From Methylogaea oryzae (GTDB taxonomy: Bacteria; Pseudomonadota; Gammaproteobacteria; Methylococcales; Methylococcaceae): a stretch of DNA of 64,000 bases. Every line of letters begins with the position of its first letter. Positions within the stretch are counted from its first letter, which is position 1. Made by a program: the position numbers and the translations under genes. The notes below the pieces were generated by a model, which saw only the letters and a list, made by a program, of their open reading frames with translations, made no database searches and had not been told where the DNA came from. Of this stretch, positions 1 through 8,799 are shown piece by piece. The DNA lies in NCBI RefSeq assembly GCF_019669985.1, contig NZ_AP019782.1, positions 426,501-490,500 on the forward strand, given 5' to 3'.

Positions 1-1099
1 CAGAAATAAGGTGTTCCAAAACGACTTTAGCAAGAAGCGGCGGCACCGCATTGCCTATTTGCTTGAATTTCGATTCCACCCCCCCTTCGGGCTCAAAGCC
101 TTTTGGAAAAGTCTGAATCCTGGCGCATTCCCGCCAGGAGAGGCGCCTAGGGGTTTGCAGCACTGGTCGCTCTGGGTGGTTCCGCGTATGCTCATACTCG
201 TCACTGAAATCCCACTTCTGCTTCCAGCCATCGGCTAGGTTGGACCAAACCAGCTTCATTACGGGACTCGCAGGATGCAGTGTCACGTGCCTCCAATTGG
301 CAACGATCGTATAAGAAGGCCCATCCCAAGGAGCCTTCCGATTCCGGGACATGTAGTACCACGACATATGACCATCTGGATCGTGGGGGCGCTCATAGAA
401 CTCACCAACAGGCCAGAGAGGCAAGTCCTTTATAACCTCACCGTGGGACGTGTACGGCAGGAGGTACGGCTGTTTTGGCGTCGCTTTTCCGTGGGTTTCT
501 TCTGGAAAGTTAAAGACTTGCCCAAGGTCTTTTCTTACACCAACGATAAAGAGCCTTTTTCTAGCCTGCGGCACCCCATATTTTCTAGCGTCGCATAGCT
601 GCGCGGTAACATGGTAGCCATGCTTCCCGATTGCCCCAAAAGTCTTAATTTGTTCTTCCAAAAAATGCCCTTTCTTTAGCTGCTGAAGACCGGAGACATT
701 CTCAGCAAGAAAGTATTTTGGCTCAACAACTTCCAAGCACCTGGCAAACTGGCGGTATAAGTTTGTTCGATGATCATTTTCCGGGTCCCTATTCCCACCC
801 ATAGAAAATGACTGACACGGATACCCTCCTATCACTAAACTGGCTTTAGGGTAGGCCTTCAAGACAGAAACATCGCCTTCATAGACATCCGTATCGGGGA
901 AATATCGACGAAGGGTTGAACAGCAATCCTGGTCTATGTCGTTTGCAAAGATGATGTCAGCCCCGGCAAGCTCCGCTCCGATATCCATCCCTCCGCAGCC
1001 GGAGAAAAGAGATATGGTTGGTATGCCCCCGAGCCTTCGCCCCGGCTGAAATGCAATGTCCGGCGGTGTCGTTGGCGTTATTTCGTTGAAGTCTGGCAT
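1..1099 (-). CDS. C5-cytosine DNA methyltransferase (Dcm family), 3' end beyond window
   Basis: Transfers methyl from S-adenosylmethionine to C5 of cytosine in DNA. The frame is open from ATG at 1099 through 366 codons to the left edge. Family motifs appear in order: SAM-binding LFSGCGGMDIG (about residues 31-41), catalytic GGYPCQSFS with Cys95, the ENV motif, QARKRLFIVGVR, WRECARIQTFP, and the C-terminal QIGNAVPPLLAKVVLEHL just before the edge, so only a few residues are missing. By eye the base composition is near 50% GC against well over 60% next door, and the gene lies on the element side of a tRNA-Pro fragment, both signs of transfer. It is probably part of a restriction-modification system whose nuclease would lie left of the window. 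Recognition sequence cannot be read from the sequence. Confidence 0.93.
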   Translation of the reverse strand, partial: MPDFNEITPTTPPDIAFQPGRRLGGIPTISLFSGCGGMDIGAELAGADIIFANDIDQDCCSTLRRYFPDTDVYEGDVSVLKAYPKASLVIGGYPCQSFSMGGNRDPENDHRTNLYRQFARCLEVVEPKYFLAENVSGLQQLKKGHFLEEQIKTFGAIGKHGYHVTAQLCDARKYGVPQARKRLFIVGVRKDLGQVFNFPEETHGKATPKQPYLLPYTSHGEVIKDLPLWPVGEFYERPHDPDGHMSWYYMSRNRKAPWDGPSYTIVANWRHVTLHPASPVMKLVWSNLADGWKQKWDFSDEYEHTRNHPERPVLQTPRRLSWRECARIQTFPKGFEPEGGVESKFKQIGNAVPPLLAKVVLEHLIS

Positions 1100-1120
1100 G
1101 GTAGAGCGTTTCTGCCTGCT

Positions 1121-1255
1121 ATGAAGTGGCGACAGTTGAGTGTAATGGTGCGACACGGCAACTATGCGGCCCAGAAGCACGAGCGCAACCACGACCTCAA
1201 GAAAGAGGCCCGCACGGAAGCCTCGGGGCGGTTCGCTGCCACATGTGTGCGATAG
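1121..1255 (+). CDS. small ORF of 44 aa on the element, unidentified
   Basis: ATG at 1121 to TAG at 1255 encodes a very basic 44-residue peptide (many Lys/Arg/His). It starts 22 bp from the methyltransferase start, in divergent orientation. No clear Shine-Dalgarno sequence is visible and no family is recognised. It could be a truncated element gene (for example of a DNA-binding protein) or chance. Confidence 0.2.
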   Translation: MKWRQLSVMVRHGNYAAQKHERNHDLKKEARTEASGRFAATCVR

Positions 1256-1510
1256 AAAACATGCGCTATTTTCGCACAACAAGGGTCCGATCCAACCAAG
1301 CCCAACCGGAAAGGCCCGCGAAACCTGGAGACCCAGAGCCACTTACGGCTGGCTCTCCTAAGTCACGAGCAGCTTGCCTGGCTGCACGTGAAATCGATCG
1401 TGAAACACCACCGTCCCTTAGCGGCATTTCCTGGCAACTTCTGGCAACAATTCGCGCGGGCAGGCTGCGCAAGTTTTTGATTACAAGCCGCTTTCCCTGC
1501 GCCCCGTGGA
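1256..1510. other. non-coding end of the integrated element
   Basis: No convincing gene lies between the small ORF and the tRNA fragment. The stretch holds two phased 8-bp repeats (1431-1448) and otherwise only short overlapping frames. An integrase gene, often found next to such junctions, is not present at this end. Confidence 0.5.
1431..1448 (+). repeat. two CTGGCAAC direct repeats, 10-bp period
   Basis: CTGGCAAC occurs at 1431-1438 and again at 1441-1448, so the copies fall on the same face of the helix. They lie about 60 bp inside the presumed attachment site. Phased short repeats at this place resemble arm-type integrase or excisionase sites, but that role is inferred. Confidence 0.45.
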
Positions 1511-1555
1511 TTCGGGTAGCAGGAGTCGGAGGTTCAATTCCTCTCACCCCGACCA
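1511..1555 (+). other. 3' fragment of tRNA-Pro(CGG), likely attachment site
   Basis: The sequence matches the 3' part of a proline tRNA: anticodon loop TTCGGGT (anticodon CGG at 1513-1515), 3' anticodon strand AGCAG, T-arm GGAGG-TTCAATT-CCTCT, acceptor strand CACCCCG, discriminator A and CCA. The matching 5' acceptor CGGGGTG, D-arm and 5' anticodon strand are absent upstream. Elements that integrate into tRNA genes leave exactly such a 3' duplicate at the far junction, so the intact tRNA-Pro is expected at the other end of the element, left of this window. Confidence 0.8.
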
Positions 1556-1568
1556 AAAACCCAAAAAA

Positions 1569-1599
1569 CCCGACGCCGGTTACGGTGTCGGGTTTTTTT
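1569..1599 (+). terminator. rho-independent terminator of the tRNA-Pro locus
   Basis: A 10-bp stem (CCCGACGCCG with CGGTGTCGGG, one G-U pair) is followed by seven T. It lies 14 nt after the CCA of the tRNA fragment and so is probably the original tRNA-Pro terminator left on the chromosome side of the junction. Confidence 0.85.
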
Positions 1600-1633
1600 A
1601 TGTTCGGCGTATACCCATCGTTTGCGTTTTGAT

Positions 1634-1667
1634 GCGGCTGCGGGCTGCGGGCTGCGGGCTGCGGGGA
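1634..1667 (+). repeat. short tandem repeat of GCGGGCT
   Basis: Three consecutive GCGGGCT-type heptamers with degenerate copies at both ends, between the tRNA terminator and the end of phoU. Too short and spacerless for a CRISPR; probably slippage. Confidence 0.6.
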
Positions 1668-1734
1668 AGGGGCCGGCTATTGGCGCGGCCGGCGCAGCGC
1701 CCGCCGCGAAAGCGGGCGAGCGCAGGGAAGCGGG

Positions 1735-2463
1735 CTATTCGCCCTTGAGGTCTTTCTGGACCTGGTCCAGGCTGATGTGGCGGATGTCCTTGCCCATGGC
1801 GTAATAGATGACGTATTCGCAGATATTGCAGGCGCGGTCGCCGATGCGCTCCAGGGAGCGGGCCGACCACATGATGTCCAGGCAAACGGGGATGGAGCGC
1901 GGATCCTCCATCATGTAGGTGATTTGCTGGCGCAGGATGCTTTCGTATTCCGCGTTTGCCACCTTGTCGTCCTGCACCACGCGAAACGCTTGTTCGACGT
2001 CCATGCGGGCAAAGGCGTCCAGGGCGTCGTGCAGCATGACGCCCACGTGCGTGGCCAGGTGCTCCAAGTCGGTGAACTGGTTGCGTTTGGGGAATTGCCT
2101 GGACAAGTCCATGGCGTGGTAAGCGATGCGCTTGGCCTCGTCGCCGATGCGTTCCAGGTCGGTAATGGTCTTGATGACCGCCATCACCAGGCGCAGGTCG
2201 CGGGCGGTGGGCTGGCGGCGGGCGAGGATTTGGGTGCATTCCTCGTCGATGGAGACTTCCAGGGAGTTGATCTTGACGTCGTCGGCCACCACCCTTTCGG
2301 CGAGTTCCGCATCCGCCTCGATCAGCGATTTGACTCCCAGCTGTACCTGTTCTTCCACCAAGCCGCCCATGGCGAGGATGCGGCTATGGATGTCCACCAG
2401 CTCCTGGTCGAACTGCTTGGAGATGTGCTGCTGGAGCTCGTCTTTGTCGAATATGCTAGCCAT
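1735..2463 (-). CDS. phoU: phosphate transport system regulator PhoU
   Basis: The 242-aa all-helical protein links the Pst phosphate transporter to the PhoR/PhoB two-component system and represses the Pho regulon when phosphate is plentiful. The usual PhoU repeat is visible twice, each half with an acidic metal-binding helix (for example [16 protein letters not shown] and a second [13 protein letters not shown]). Length is normal. It is the last gene of pstC-pstA-pstB-phoU; its ATG at 2463 overlaps the 3' end of pstB by 8 bp, so translational coupling is likely. No phoB or phoR lies in the window. Confidence 0.96.
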   Translation of the reverse strand: MASIFDKDELQQHISKQFDQELVDIHSRILAMGGLVEEQVQLGVKSLIEADAELAERVVADDVKINSLEVSIDEECTQILARRQPTARDLRLVMAVIKTITDLERIGDEAKRIAYHAMDLSRQFPKRNQFTDLEHLATHVGVMLHDALDAFARMDVEQAFRVVQDDKVANAEYESILRQQITYMMEDPRSIPVCLDIMWSARSLERIGDRACNICEYVIYYAMGKDIRHISLDQVQKDLKGE

Positions 2464-3286
2464 AGCGACCCGTTATGTAGTCTTCGGTTTGTTTTTTCTT
2501 CGGGGTGGTGAACAAGCGGTCGGTGGGACCGAACTCGATCAATTCGCCCATGTACATGAACGCCGTGAAGTCCGACACCCGCGCCGCCTGCTGCATGTTG
2601 TGGGTGACGATGACGATGGTGTAATTAGACTTCAATTCGTAGATTAATTCTTCGATTTTCAGCGTGGACAAGGGGTCCAGCGCCGAAGCCGGCTCGTCCA
2701 GCAGGATAACGTCCGGCTCGATGGCGATGGCGCGGGCGATCACCAGGCGCTGCTGCTGGCCGCCGGACAGGCCCATGGCGGAGTCGTGCAGCCGGTCTTT
2801 CACTTCGTCCCACAGGGCCGCCGCCTTGAGGGATTTTTCCACGATTTCGTCCACCACCCGGCGGTTTTTCACGCCTTGGATACGCAGGCCGTAGGCTACG
2901 TTTTCGTAGATGGATTTGGGGAAGGGGTTGGGCTTCTGGAACACCATGCCCACCCGGCGACGCAGGTCGGCCACGTTGAGGGCGGGGTCGAAGATGGATT
3001 GATCGTCCAGCAGGATGTCGCCTTCGATGCGCACGTTGCTGATCAGGTCGTTCATGCGGTTGAAGCAGCGCAGCAGGGTGGATTTGCCGCAGCCGGACGG
3101 GCCGATGAAGGCGGTGACGCATTTTTTGGGGATTTCCAGGTCGACGGATTTCAGCGCCAACTTTTCCCCGTAATAGAGTTTGAGGCTTTTGACTTCCAGG
3201 CACTTTTGCAACTGGCCGGCATTGATGCCGCCGGGCTTGCGGCCCAAAGCGCTGATGTCCAACCCGTGGGTCATTGTTTCACTCAT
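2456..3286 (-). CDS. pstB: phosphate ABC transporter ATP-binding protein PstB
   Basis: Cytoplasmic ATPase subunit that powers high-affinity phosphate import through PstA/PstC. The 276-aa protein carries Walker [10 protein letters not shown], the Q-loop FQKPNPFP, the signature LSGGQQQR and Walker [14 protein letters not shown]. The PstB-type stretch after the Q-loop ([14 protein letters not shown]) separates it from other ABC ATPases. ATG at 3286 lies 10 bp after the end of pstA; the 3' end overlaps phoU. Identification is secure. Confidence 0.97.
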   Translation of the reverse strand: MSETMTHGLDISALGRKPGGINAGQLQKCLEVKSLKLYYGEKLALKSVDLEIPKKCVTAFIGPSGCGKSTLLRCFNRMNDLISNVRIEGDILLDDQSIFDPALNVADLRRRVGMVFQKPNPFPKSIYENVAYGLRIQGVKNRRVVDEIVEKSLKAAALWDEVKDRLHDSAMGLSGGQQQRLVIARAIAIEPDVILLDEPASALDPLSTLKIEELIYELKSNYTIVIVTHNMQQAARVSDFTAFMYMGELIEFGPTDRLFTTPKKKQTEDYITGRYG

Positions 3287-3296
3287 TACCGATTCC

Positions 3297-4946
3297 TCAG
3301 GATTCCTCGGCCCGGTAGCGCTCGCGCAAACGGTTGCGAGTGGCGATCGCCGCCAGGTTCAATACCAGGATAACCAAAACGAGCAACAGGGCCGTGGCGT
3401 AAACCAGGGGCCGTGCCGCTTCCACGTTGGGGCTTTGGAAGCCCACGTCGTAAATGTGAAAGCCCAGATGCATGAACTTGCGGTCCAGGTGCAGGAACGG
3501 GTAGTTGCCGTCCAGGGGCAGGGTCGGCGCCAGCTTGACCACGCCCACCAGCATCAGGGGCGCCACTTCGCCGGCGGCGCGGGCGATGGCGAGGATCAGG
3601 CCGGTCATGATGGCCGGGCTGGCCATGGGCAGCACCGTGCGCCATAGAGTCTCGGCCTTGGTGGCGCCCAGCGCCAGGCTGCCTTCGCGGATCATGCGCG
3701 GAATGCGGGTCAGCCCTTCCTCGGTGGAGACGATCACCACCGGCACGGTGAGCAGGGCCAGGGTCAGGGACGCCCACATCAGGCCGGGTGTGCCGAAGGT
3801 CGGCGAGGGCAGGGCTTCCGGGTACAGGGCGGCGTCGATGTGGCTGCCGATGGAGTAAACGAAAAAGCCCAGGCCGAATACGCCGTAGACGATGGACGGC
3901 ACGCCGGCCAAGTTGTTCACCGCGATGCGGATCAGGCGGGTGATGAAGCCCTGGGTGGCGTATTCGCGCAGATACACGGCGGCGATGACGCCGAACGGCG
4001 TGATGATGATGGTCATGATGAATACCATCAGCACCGTGCCGAAAATGGCCGGGAAAATCCCGCCTTCGGTGTTGGCTTCACGCGGTTCCTCGCTGACGAA
4101 TTCCCACACCTTGCCCACATAAAAAACCATTTTGTCCAGCAGGCCCATGGCGTTGGGGCGATAGACGCGAACGACTTTGGCGAGGGGGATGTCCTGCAGC
4201 GTGCCGTCGCTGGTTTCCACGGATACGCTGTCGCGGCCGGTTTGAGCGTAAAGTTCGCCCAGGCGCCGTTGCAACGTCTCGTATTGGGCTTGCAAGGACT
4301 GGCGTCGCGCGGAGAGGTCTTGCTGCTTCTGCGGGTCGTTGTCCTGCGCCAGTTCAAGCTTGCGGTGCTCCAGCCGCAGCTTTTCCAGGCTGTAGTTGAT
4401 GGCGCCGATTTCGTCTTTCTCGATGCGGCGGATTTGCTCGTGCAAATCCAATGCCCGGGCCAGATGGGATTCCAGTTCCGGCCAGAGTTTGTCCCCTTGG
4501 GCCACTACGTTGCCGTTTTCCTTGACCGTTTTCGGATAGCCGTAGAAATTGCCCCACTCGCGTCTTTCCAGCACCGTTAGATCGGCGGGGTAGGCGGCTC
4601 CGGCCAGTTCGTCGGCCAGTACCCAGCGGAAATCGCTGCCCAGCAGGTCGCGGTTGCCCACGCGCAATAAGCGCCGTTCCACCATTTCTTGGCCGGCGGG
4701 TACCGTCTGGCCCAGGGAGCGCAAGCGCTCGGCGGGCACCGTTTCGGACTGGCGCTGCTCGCCGATAAGCCGGACTTTTTCTCCGGGAGAGGTTACGTCC
4801 AGTACGGCGCGGGGCCAAAAGTGGCTGGAGCCCTGGTAAACGAGCAAAAGCAGCAAGCCCATGACAACCAGCAAGCTGGCGGCCACGGCGCTGGCGCTGA
4901 GCCAGATCCACGGCGCTCCGCTTTTAAACCATTCGGTAAATCGCAT
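3297..4946 (-). CDS. pstA: phosphate ABC transporter permease PstA, long form
   Basis: Inner-membrane permease of the Pst system. At 549 aa it is nearly twice the length of the E. coli protein. One N-terminal membrane segment (about residues 12-38) is followed by a roughly 230-residue periplasmic insert containing a charged coiled coil (around 150-245). The canonical permease block ([16 protein letters not shown] onward) follows, with the cytoplasmic loop [20 protein letters not shown] that contacts PstB. Long PstA/PstC pairs are also known from Pseudomonas. The gene starts 6 bp after pstC ends. Confidence 0.95.
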   Translation of the reverse strand: MRFTEWFKSGAPWIWLSASAVAASLLVVMGLLLLLVYQGSSHFWPRAVLDVTSPGEKVRLIGEQRQSETVPAERLRSLGQTVPAGQEMVERRLLRVGNRDLLGSDFRWVLADELAGAAYPADLTVLERREWGNFYGYPKTVKENGNVVAQGDKLWPELESHLARALDLHEQIRRIEKDEIGAINYSLEKLRLEHRKLELAQDNDPQKQQDLSARRQSLQAQYETLQRRLGELYAQTGRDSVSVETSDGTLQDIPLAKVVRVYRPNAMGLLDKMVFYVGKVWEFVSEEPREANTEGGIFPAIFGTVLMVFIMTIIITPFGVIAAVYLREYATQGFITRLIRIAVNNLAGVPSIVYGVFGLGFFVYSIGSHIDAALYPEALPSPTFGTPGLMWASLTLALLTVPVVIVSTEEGLTRIPRMIREGSLALGATKAETLWRTVLPMASPAIMTGLILAIARAAGEVAPLMLVGVVKLAPTLPLDGNYPFLHLDRKFMHLGFHIYDVGFQSPNVEAARPLVYATALLLVLVILVLNLAAIATRNRLRERYRAEES

Positions 4947-4952
4947 AGTGGC

Positions 4953-7226
4953 CTACAAGGAGCTGTATTTCTGCCGCAGGCGGTGACGAACCAGCTCGGC
5001 AATGGTGTTGAACAAAAAGGTGAAGGCGAAGAGAACCAGCGCCGCCAGAATCAATACGCGGAAATGGGTGCCTCCCACCGCCGATTCGGGCATTTCCACG
5101 GCGATATTGGCCGCCAGGGTGCGCATGCCTTGGAACAGGCTGAAATCCACCACCGGCGTATTGCCCGTCGCCATCAATACGATCATGGTTTCGCCCACGG
5201 CGCGGCCCATGCCGATCATGACGGCGGAGAAAATACCCGGGCTGGCGGTGAGCAGCACCACGCGGATCATGGTTTGCCACGGCGTTGCGCCCAAGGCGAG
5301 GGAGCCGTAGGTGAGGTGCTTGGGCACGTCGAAAACGGCGTCTTCCGCGATGGAGAAGATGGTCGGCATCACCGCGAAGCCCATGGCGAAACCGACGACG
5401 ATGGCGTTGCGCTGGTCGTAGCTGATGTGCATGACGTTGACCAGCCAGTTGCGGACATCGCCGCCGAACAGCCATTGCTCGATGGGGTAGCTCATGGCGA
5501 AGCTGATCCAGCCCAACAGGAAGACCACCGGCACAAGCAGCAACGGCAGCCAGCCGTTAGGAACCTTGGAGGCCAAGCGTTCCGGCAGGCGTTGCCAGAA
5601 AAAGGCGAAGGCGGTCGTGCCCAGGGGGATCAGCACCACCATCAAAAACACTCCGGGCAGGTTTCTTTCCAGGGCTGGCGCCAGCCAGAGGCCGGCGAGG
5701 AAGCCCAGGATCACGCTGGGTAGGGCGCCCATGATTTCCACCATGGGCTTGACGGTCTGGCGCAGCGTCGGGGCCATGAAGTAAGCCGTGTAAATGGCGC
5801 CGAAAATGGCCAGGGGCACGGCCACCAGCAGGGCGTAAACCGCCGCCTTGAGCGTGCCGAAGCTGAGCGGCACCAGGCTGAATTTGGGTTCGAAGTCGTT
5901 GCCGGAAGAAGAGGATTGCCAGACGTAGTCCGGCGCCGGGTAGCTCTCGTACCAGACTTTGCCCCACAGCGACGACCAGGATACTTCCGGGTGTTCGTTA
6001 TGGATGCGCTGAAAGTGCACTATGCCGGCCGCGTCCTCCAGCACTACCGCGTTGGCGCGCGGCGCCAGGGCCGCGGAGCTGACTGCCGCTTGGCCGACTT
6101 CGGTTTGCAGCAGCGTGCGGTGCGCGGTGGTGTGATAGATACCCATGCGGCCGGCGCCATCGGCCGCGAGGAATCCCTTGCGGCCTTCTTCGGCGATGAT
6201 GACGCTGACGGAGCGCGTCAAGGCGTCGAATGCGCGGATTTTTTTCAGCTCGGGGTAGCCGTGTTCGTTGCGTACCGGAAACCACTGGGCGAGGCCGCCG
6301 TCGGAGTCGCCCACCAGCAAGGAGATGTCGCCGGTGAGGTGGGTGAGCGCGGTGAGCTTTTGGCCCTGATGCAGCAGCGGCAGTTGTTGTTTGAGCTTGG
6401 TGTGCTCCAGGTCGGTGACGTCGTATTGCGCCAGCAGGCCCGCTTCGTCGGCCGCGTACAGGTTGTGCATGTCGCTGTCGAGCAGCAGGTATTTGGGTTG
6501 CTCCAGCTGCACGGACAGGGTCGCCCGCTCTTCCTTCAGGCTGGCGTCGTCGTCCAGGAAGGACTCGCCTTTTTGGAAGCGCAGCAGATCCAGGTCGGCG
6601 CCGCCGCCCCAGCCCACGATGATGGCGCCGTCGCTGCCGGCTTGCGCCGCCAGCGCCCGTACCGGCTGCTTGGCCTGCAGCAGGCGCAAGGGCTGCTGGC
6701 CCAGCGGGTAGGCCAGGTCCGGGGTGATGGTGCGATGATCGTCCGGGAAGGTGACGGAGAACTTTTGCTTGGCGACGATAACGCTGCCGTCGCTGAGGCC
6801 GAAGGCCAGCACGGCGCCGGCGCCTTTGGCGAAGGAGGCGATGGTTACTCCCGCCGGAATGGGCAGCGTGCTCTCGTTGAGGATTTTGCCGGAGTTCGGT
6901 TGGAACAGGATGACGTGGCCCGTGTCCGTATAGCGCAAGGCCACTTCCGTTTGTTCGTCGATGACGTAGGTCAAGGTGGCGCCGGCATTGGCAGCCGGCA
7001 CGGCGAATTCCGCCGCCGCTTCGCTTTCCGCGCCTTTGAACAAAGGCGCCACCTCGTACAGCAGGTAAAAGAAAATCAGCAGGACGGCCATGATGACCGC
7101 GCCGCCTCCGATGGCCATGGCGTGGCTGACCAGGGTGTCGACCATCATGCGCCGCCGGCGGCGGCGGGTCATGGTTTTTTCGTCGGGCAGCAGGGAGCGG
7201 GGGGTGACAGCGTTATTTTGTGACAT
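4953..7226 (-). CDS. pstC: phosphate ABC transporter permease PstC, long form
   Basis: The second membrane subunit of the phosphate importer, 757 aa. An Arg-rich N-terminus (MTRRRRRRMM, about residues 19-28) precedes one membrane helix. A periplasmic domain of about 400 residues follows, whose repeats look beta-propeller-like (LLVGDSDGGLAQWFPV and similar strands). The C-terminal 290 residues form the permease domain with the coupling loop [14 protein letters not shown]. It is the first gene of the operon, and no pstS phosphate-binding protein precedes it, so the binding protein must be encoded elsewhere. Confidence 0.94.
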   Translation of the reverse strand: MSQNNAVTPRSLLPDEKTMTRRRRRRMMVDTLVSHAMAIGGGAVIMAVLLIFFYLLYEVAPLFKGAESEAAAEFAVPAANAGATLTYVIDEQTEVALRYTDTGHVILFQPNSGKILNESTLPIPAGVTIASFAKGAGAVLAFGLSDGSVIVAKQKFSVTFPDDHRTITPDLAYPLGQQPLRLLQAKQPVRALAAQAGSDGAIIVGWGGGADLDLLRFQKGESFLDDDASLKEERATLSVQLEQPKYLLLDSDMHNLYAADEAGLLAQYDVTDLEHTKLKQQLPLLHQGQKLTALTHLTGDISLLVGDSDGGLAQWFPVRNEHGYPELKKIRAFDALTRSVSVIIAEEGRKGFLAADGAGRMGIYHTTAHRTLLQTEVGQAAVSSAALAPRANAVVLEDAAGIVHFQRIHNEHPEVSWSSLWGKVWYESYPAPDYVWQSSSSGNDFEPKFSLVPLSFGTLKAAVYALLVAVPLAIFGAIYTAYFMAPTLRQTVKPMVEIMGALPSVILGFLAGLWLAPALERNLPGVFLMVVLIPLGTTAFAFFWQRLPERLASKVPNGWLPLLLVPVVFLLGWISFAMSYPIEQWLFGGDVRNWLVNVMHISYDQRNAIVVGFAMGFAVMPTIFSIAEDAVFDVPKHLTYGSLALGATPWQTMIRVVLLTASPGIFSAVMIGMGRAVGETMIVLMATGNTPVVDFSLFQGMRTLAANIAVEMPESAVGGTHFRVLILAALVLFAFTFLFNTIAELVRHRLRQKYSSL

Positions 7227-7319
7227 GGGGCAATGCTAGCGGCGATTGTTTACGGTTTGATGACTGCCGGTTCGCCCTTATGCCGGAGAGGGCAGGGGCC
7301 AAGGCGGCCCGTTGCCGGC

Positions 7320-7652
7320 TCAGGGTTTGCCGCCGTGCTCGCGGAAAAACTCTTCGCTTTTGCGTTGCATCTCCTCGCCTCTTTTCACCATGTCCTGGCC
7401 TTCGTCGATCAGGCCGCGTCCCTTCTCCATGGTGGAACGGCCTTGTTCTACCAGCCTTTTGCCTTCGTCCCACTGTTGGCTCATGACGGTCATTTTGGAG
7501 CTGACGCGGCTCATGCGCTCGCCCAAGCTATTGGTTTCCTCGGAGGCTTTCGGTTCCGGCGCGACCGGCTTCGGTTGGCTTGCGCATCCGGTTAACGCCA
7601 GCAGCGTGCCGAGCAGAATTGCTTTTCCTGAAGATTGAATGGCCTGCGACAT
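7320..7652 (-). CDS. small coiled-coil lipoprotein, unknown function
   Basis: 110 aa starting at ATG 7652, chosen because GGGAG stands 7 nt upstream. The N-terminus is a lipoprotein signal (hydrophobic stretch ending in the lipobox LTGC, Cys about residue 23), then a Pro-rich linker, then a charged heptad-rich helix to the C-terminus (ERMSRVSSKM to RKSEEFFREHG). It is thus probably a lipid-anchored periplasmic or outer-membrane coiled coil. It lies between pstC and rpoS on the same strand, with no clear functional link. No family is recognised. Confidence 0.75.
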   Translation of the reverse strand: MSQAIQSSGKAILLGTLLALTGCASQPKPVAPEPKASEETNSLGERMSRVSSKMTVMSQQWDEGKRLVEQGRSTMEKGRGLIDEGQDMVKRGEEMQRKSEEFFREHGGKP

Positions 7653-7809
7653 GCAATAACTCCCGATTATCCGTTCTAATGCGCTTTGCGTGCGGCCCAT
7701 GCGGCCGCTTGACAGCGGCGCATGATAGCACAAGGCCTCGGTTACTTCACCGGGCCTTGGGGGCGGGGGCTTCGGCGCGGGGTATGCTCGGCCGTCGGTC
7801 CAGGAGGGG

Positions 7810-8772
7810 CTAGGAAAACAGTGCTTCGGCCGAGAATCCCTCGGTTTCCATGATTTCCCGCAAGCGCCTGAGCGCTTCGATTTGTATCTGCCGCACCCGT
7901 TCGCGGGTCACGCCCATCTCCCGGGCAACGTCTTCCAGGGTGGACTGGTCGTAGCCGTGTAAGCCGTAGCGCCGCGCGATGACTTCCCGCTGCTTGTCGT
8001 TAAGCCGTTCCAGCCATTGATTCAAATTGGCGTTGAGCGTTTCGTCCTGCAGAATGTCGGCCGGCGTGAGCGCGTCGCCGTCGGACAGCGAGTCCGCCAG
8101 AGGGCGGTCGAAATCGCCCTTGCCGGGCAGGTCGATGGACGCGACGCGTTCGTTGAGCTTGAGCATGCGCTCCACTTCGCTCAGGGGCTTGTCCAAATGG
8201 CGCGCCACGTCTTCGGCGCGGGGGTCGTGATCCAGGCGTCCGGCCAGCTCCCGCAGGGTGCGAAGATAGACGTTCATCTCCTTGACCACGTGTATGGGCA
8301 AGCGGATGGTACGGGTCTGGTTCATCAGGGCCCGCTCGATGGTTTGGCGTATCCACCACGTGGCGTAGGTGGAAAAACGAAATCCCCGTTCCGGGTCGAA
8401 TTTCTCCACCGCGTGCATCAGGCCCAGATTACCTTCTTCGATCAAATCCAGCAAAGGTAAGCCGCGGTTCAGGTAACGGCGGGATATCTTCACCACCAAG
8501 CGCAGATTGGATTCGATCATTTTGCGCCTGCCCGACTCGTCGCCTTGCCGGGCCAAGCGGGAATAATGGCGTTCCTCCTCCGCGCTCAGCAGTTGCGAGG
8601 CGGATAGGCCATTGAGGTAGAGCCGGGTGGCGTCGAAATCCTCGCTGCCGCTTTTGTCGGCCAGCGCCAAGGCTTCCAGCGGTTCCTCCGCTTCCAATGC
8701 CTCTATTTCCTCCACCACTTCAGCGTCGAACGGATTTTCTTCTTCGAATTCGTGTGAACCGTGATCGGACAT
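7810..8772 (-). CDS. rpoS: RNA polymerase sigma factor RpoS
   Basis: Stationary-phase and general-stress sigma factor. From ATG 8772 it has 320 aa, close to the E. coli 330. Region 1.2 starts at about residue 50 ([18 protein letters not shown]). Region 2 contains [21 protein letters not shown] and [16 protein letters not shown]. Region 4 ends with the helix-turn-helix [20 protein letters not shown]. The N-terminus is strongly acidic. It follows nlpD as in E. coli, where the main rpoS promoter lies inside nlpD; the same is likely here because the gap is only 27 bp. A TTG three codons upstream is a less likely start. Confidence 0.96.
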   Translation of the reverse strand: MSDHGSHEFEEENPFDAEVVEEIEALEAEEPLEALALADKSGSEDFDATRLYLNGLSASQLLSAEEERHYSRLARQGDESGRRKMIESNLRLVVKISRRYLNRGLPLLDLIEEGNLGLMHAVEKFDPERGFRFSTYATWWIRQTIERALMNQTRTIRLPIHVVKEMNVYLRTLRELAGRLDHDPRAEDVARHLDKPLSEVERMLKLNERVASIDLPGKGDFDRPLADSLSDGDALTPADILQDETLNANLNQWLERLNDKQREVIARRYGLHGYDQSTLEDVAREMGVTRERVRQIQIEALRRLREIMETEGFSAEALFS

Positions 8773-8799
8773 GCAAACCAAATCCCAATAGTTGCCGTT

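Noticed and set aside
1266-1556. Minus-strand frame ending across the tRNA-Pro fragment, with a GVRGIEPPTPATR-like start
   Set aside because: This peptide is the well-known antisense reading of tRNA 3' ends and is not a protein.
1634-1667. Possible CRISPR-like repeat
   Set aside because: Heptamers are contiguous with no spacers; there is no CRISPR array or cas gene in the window.
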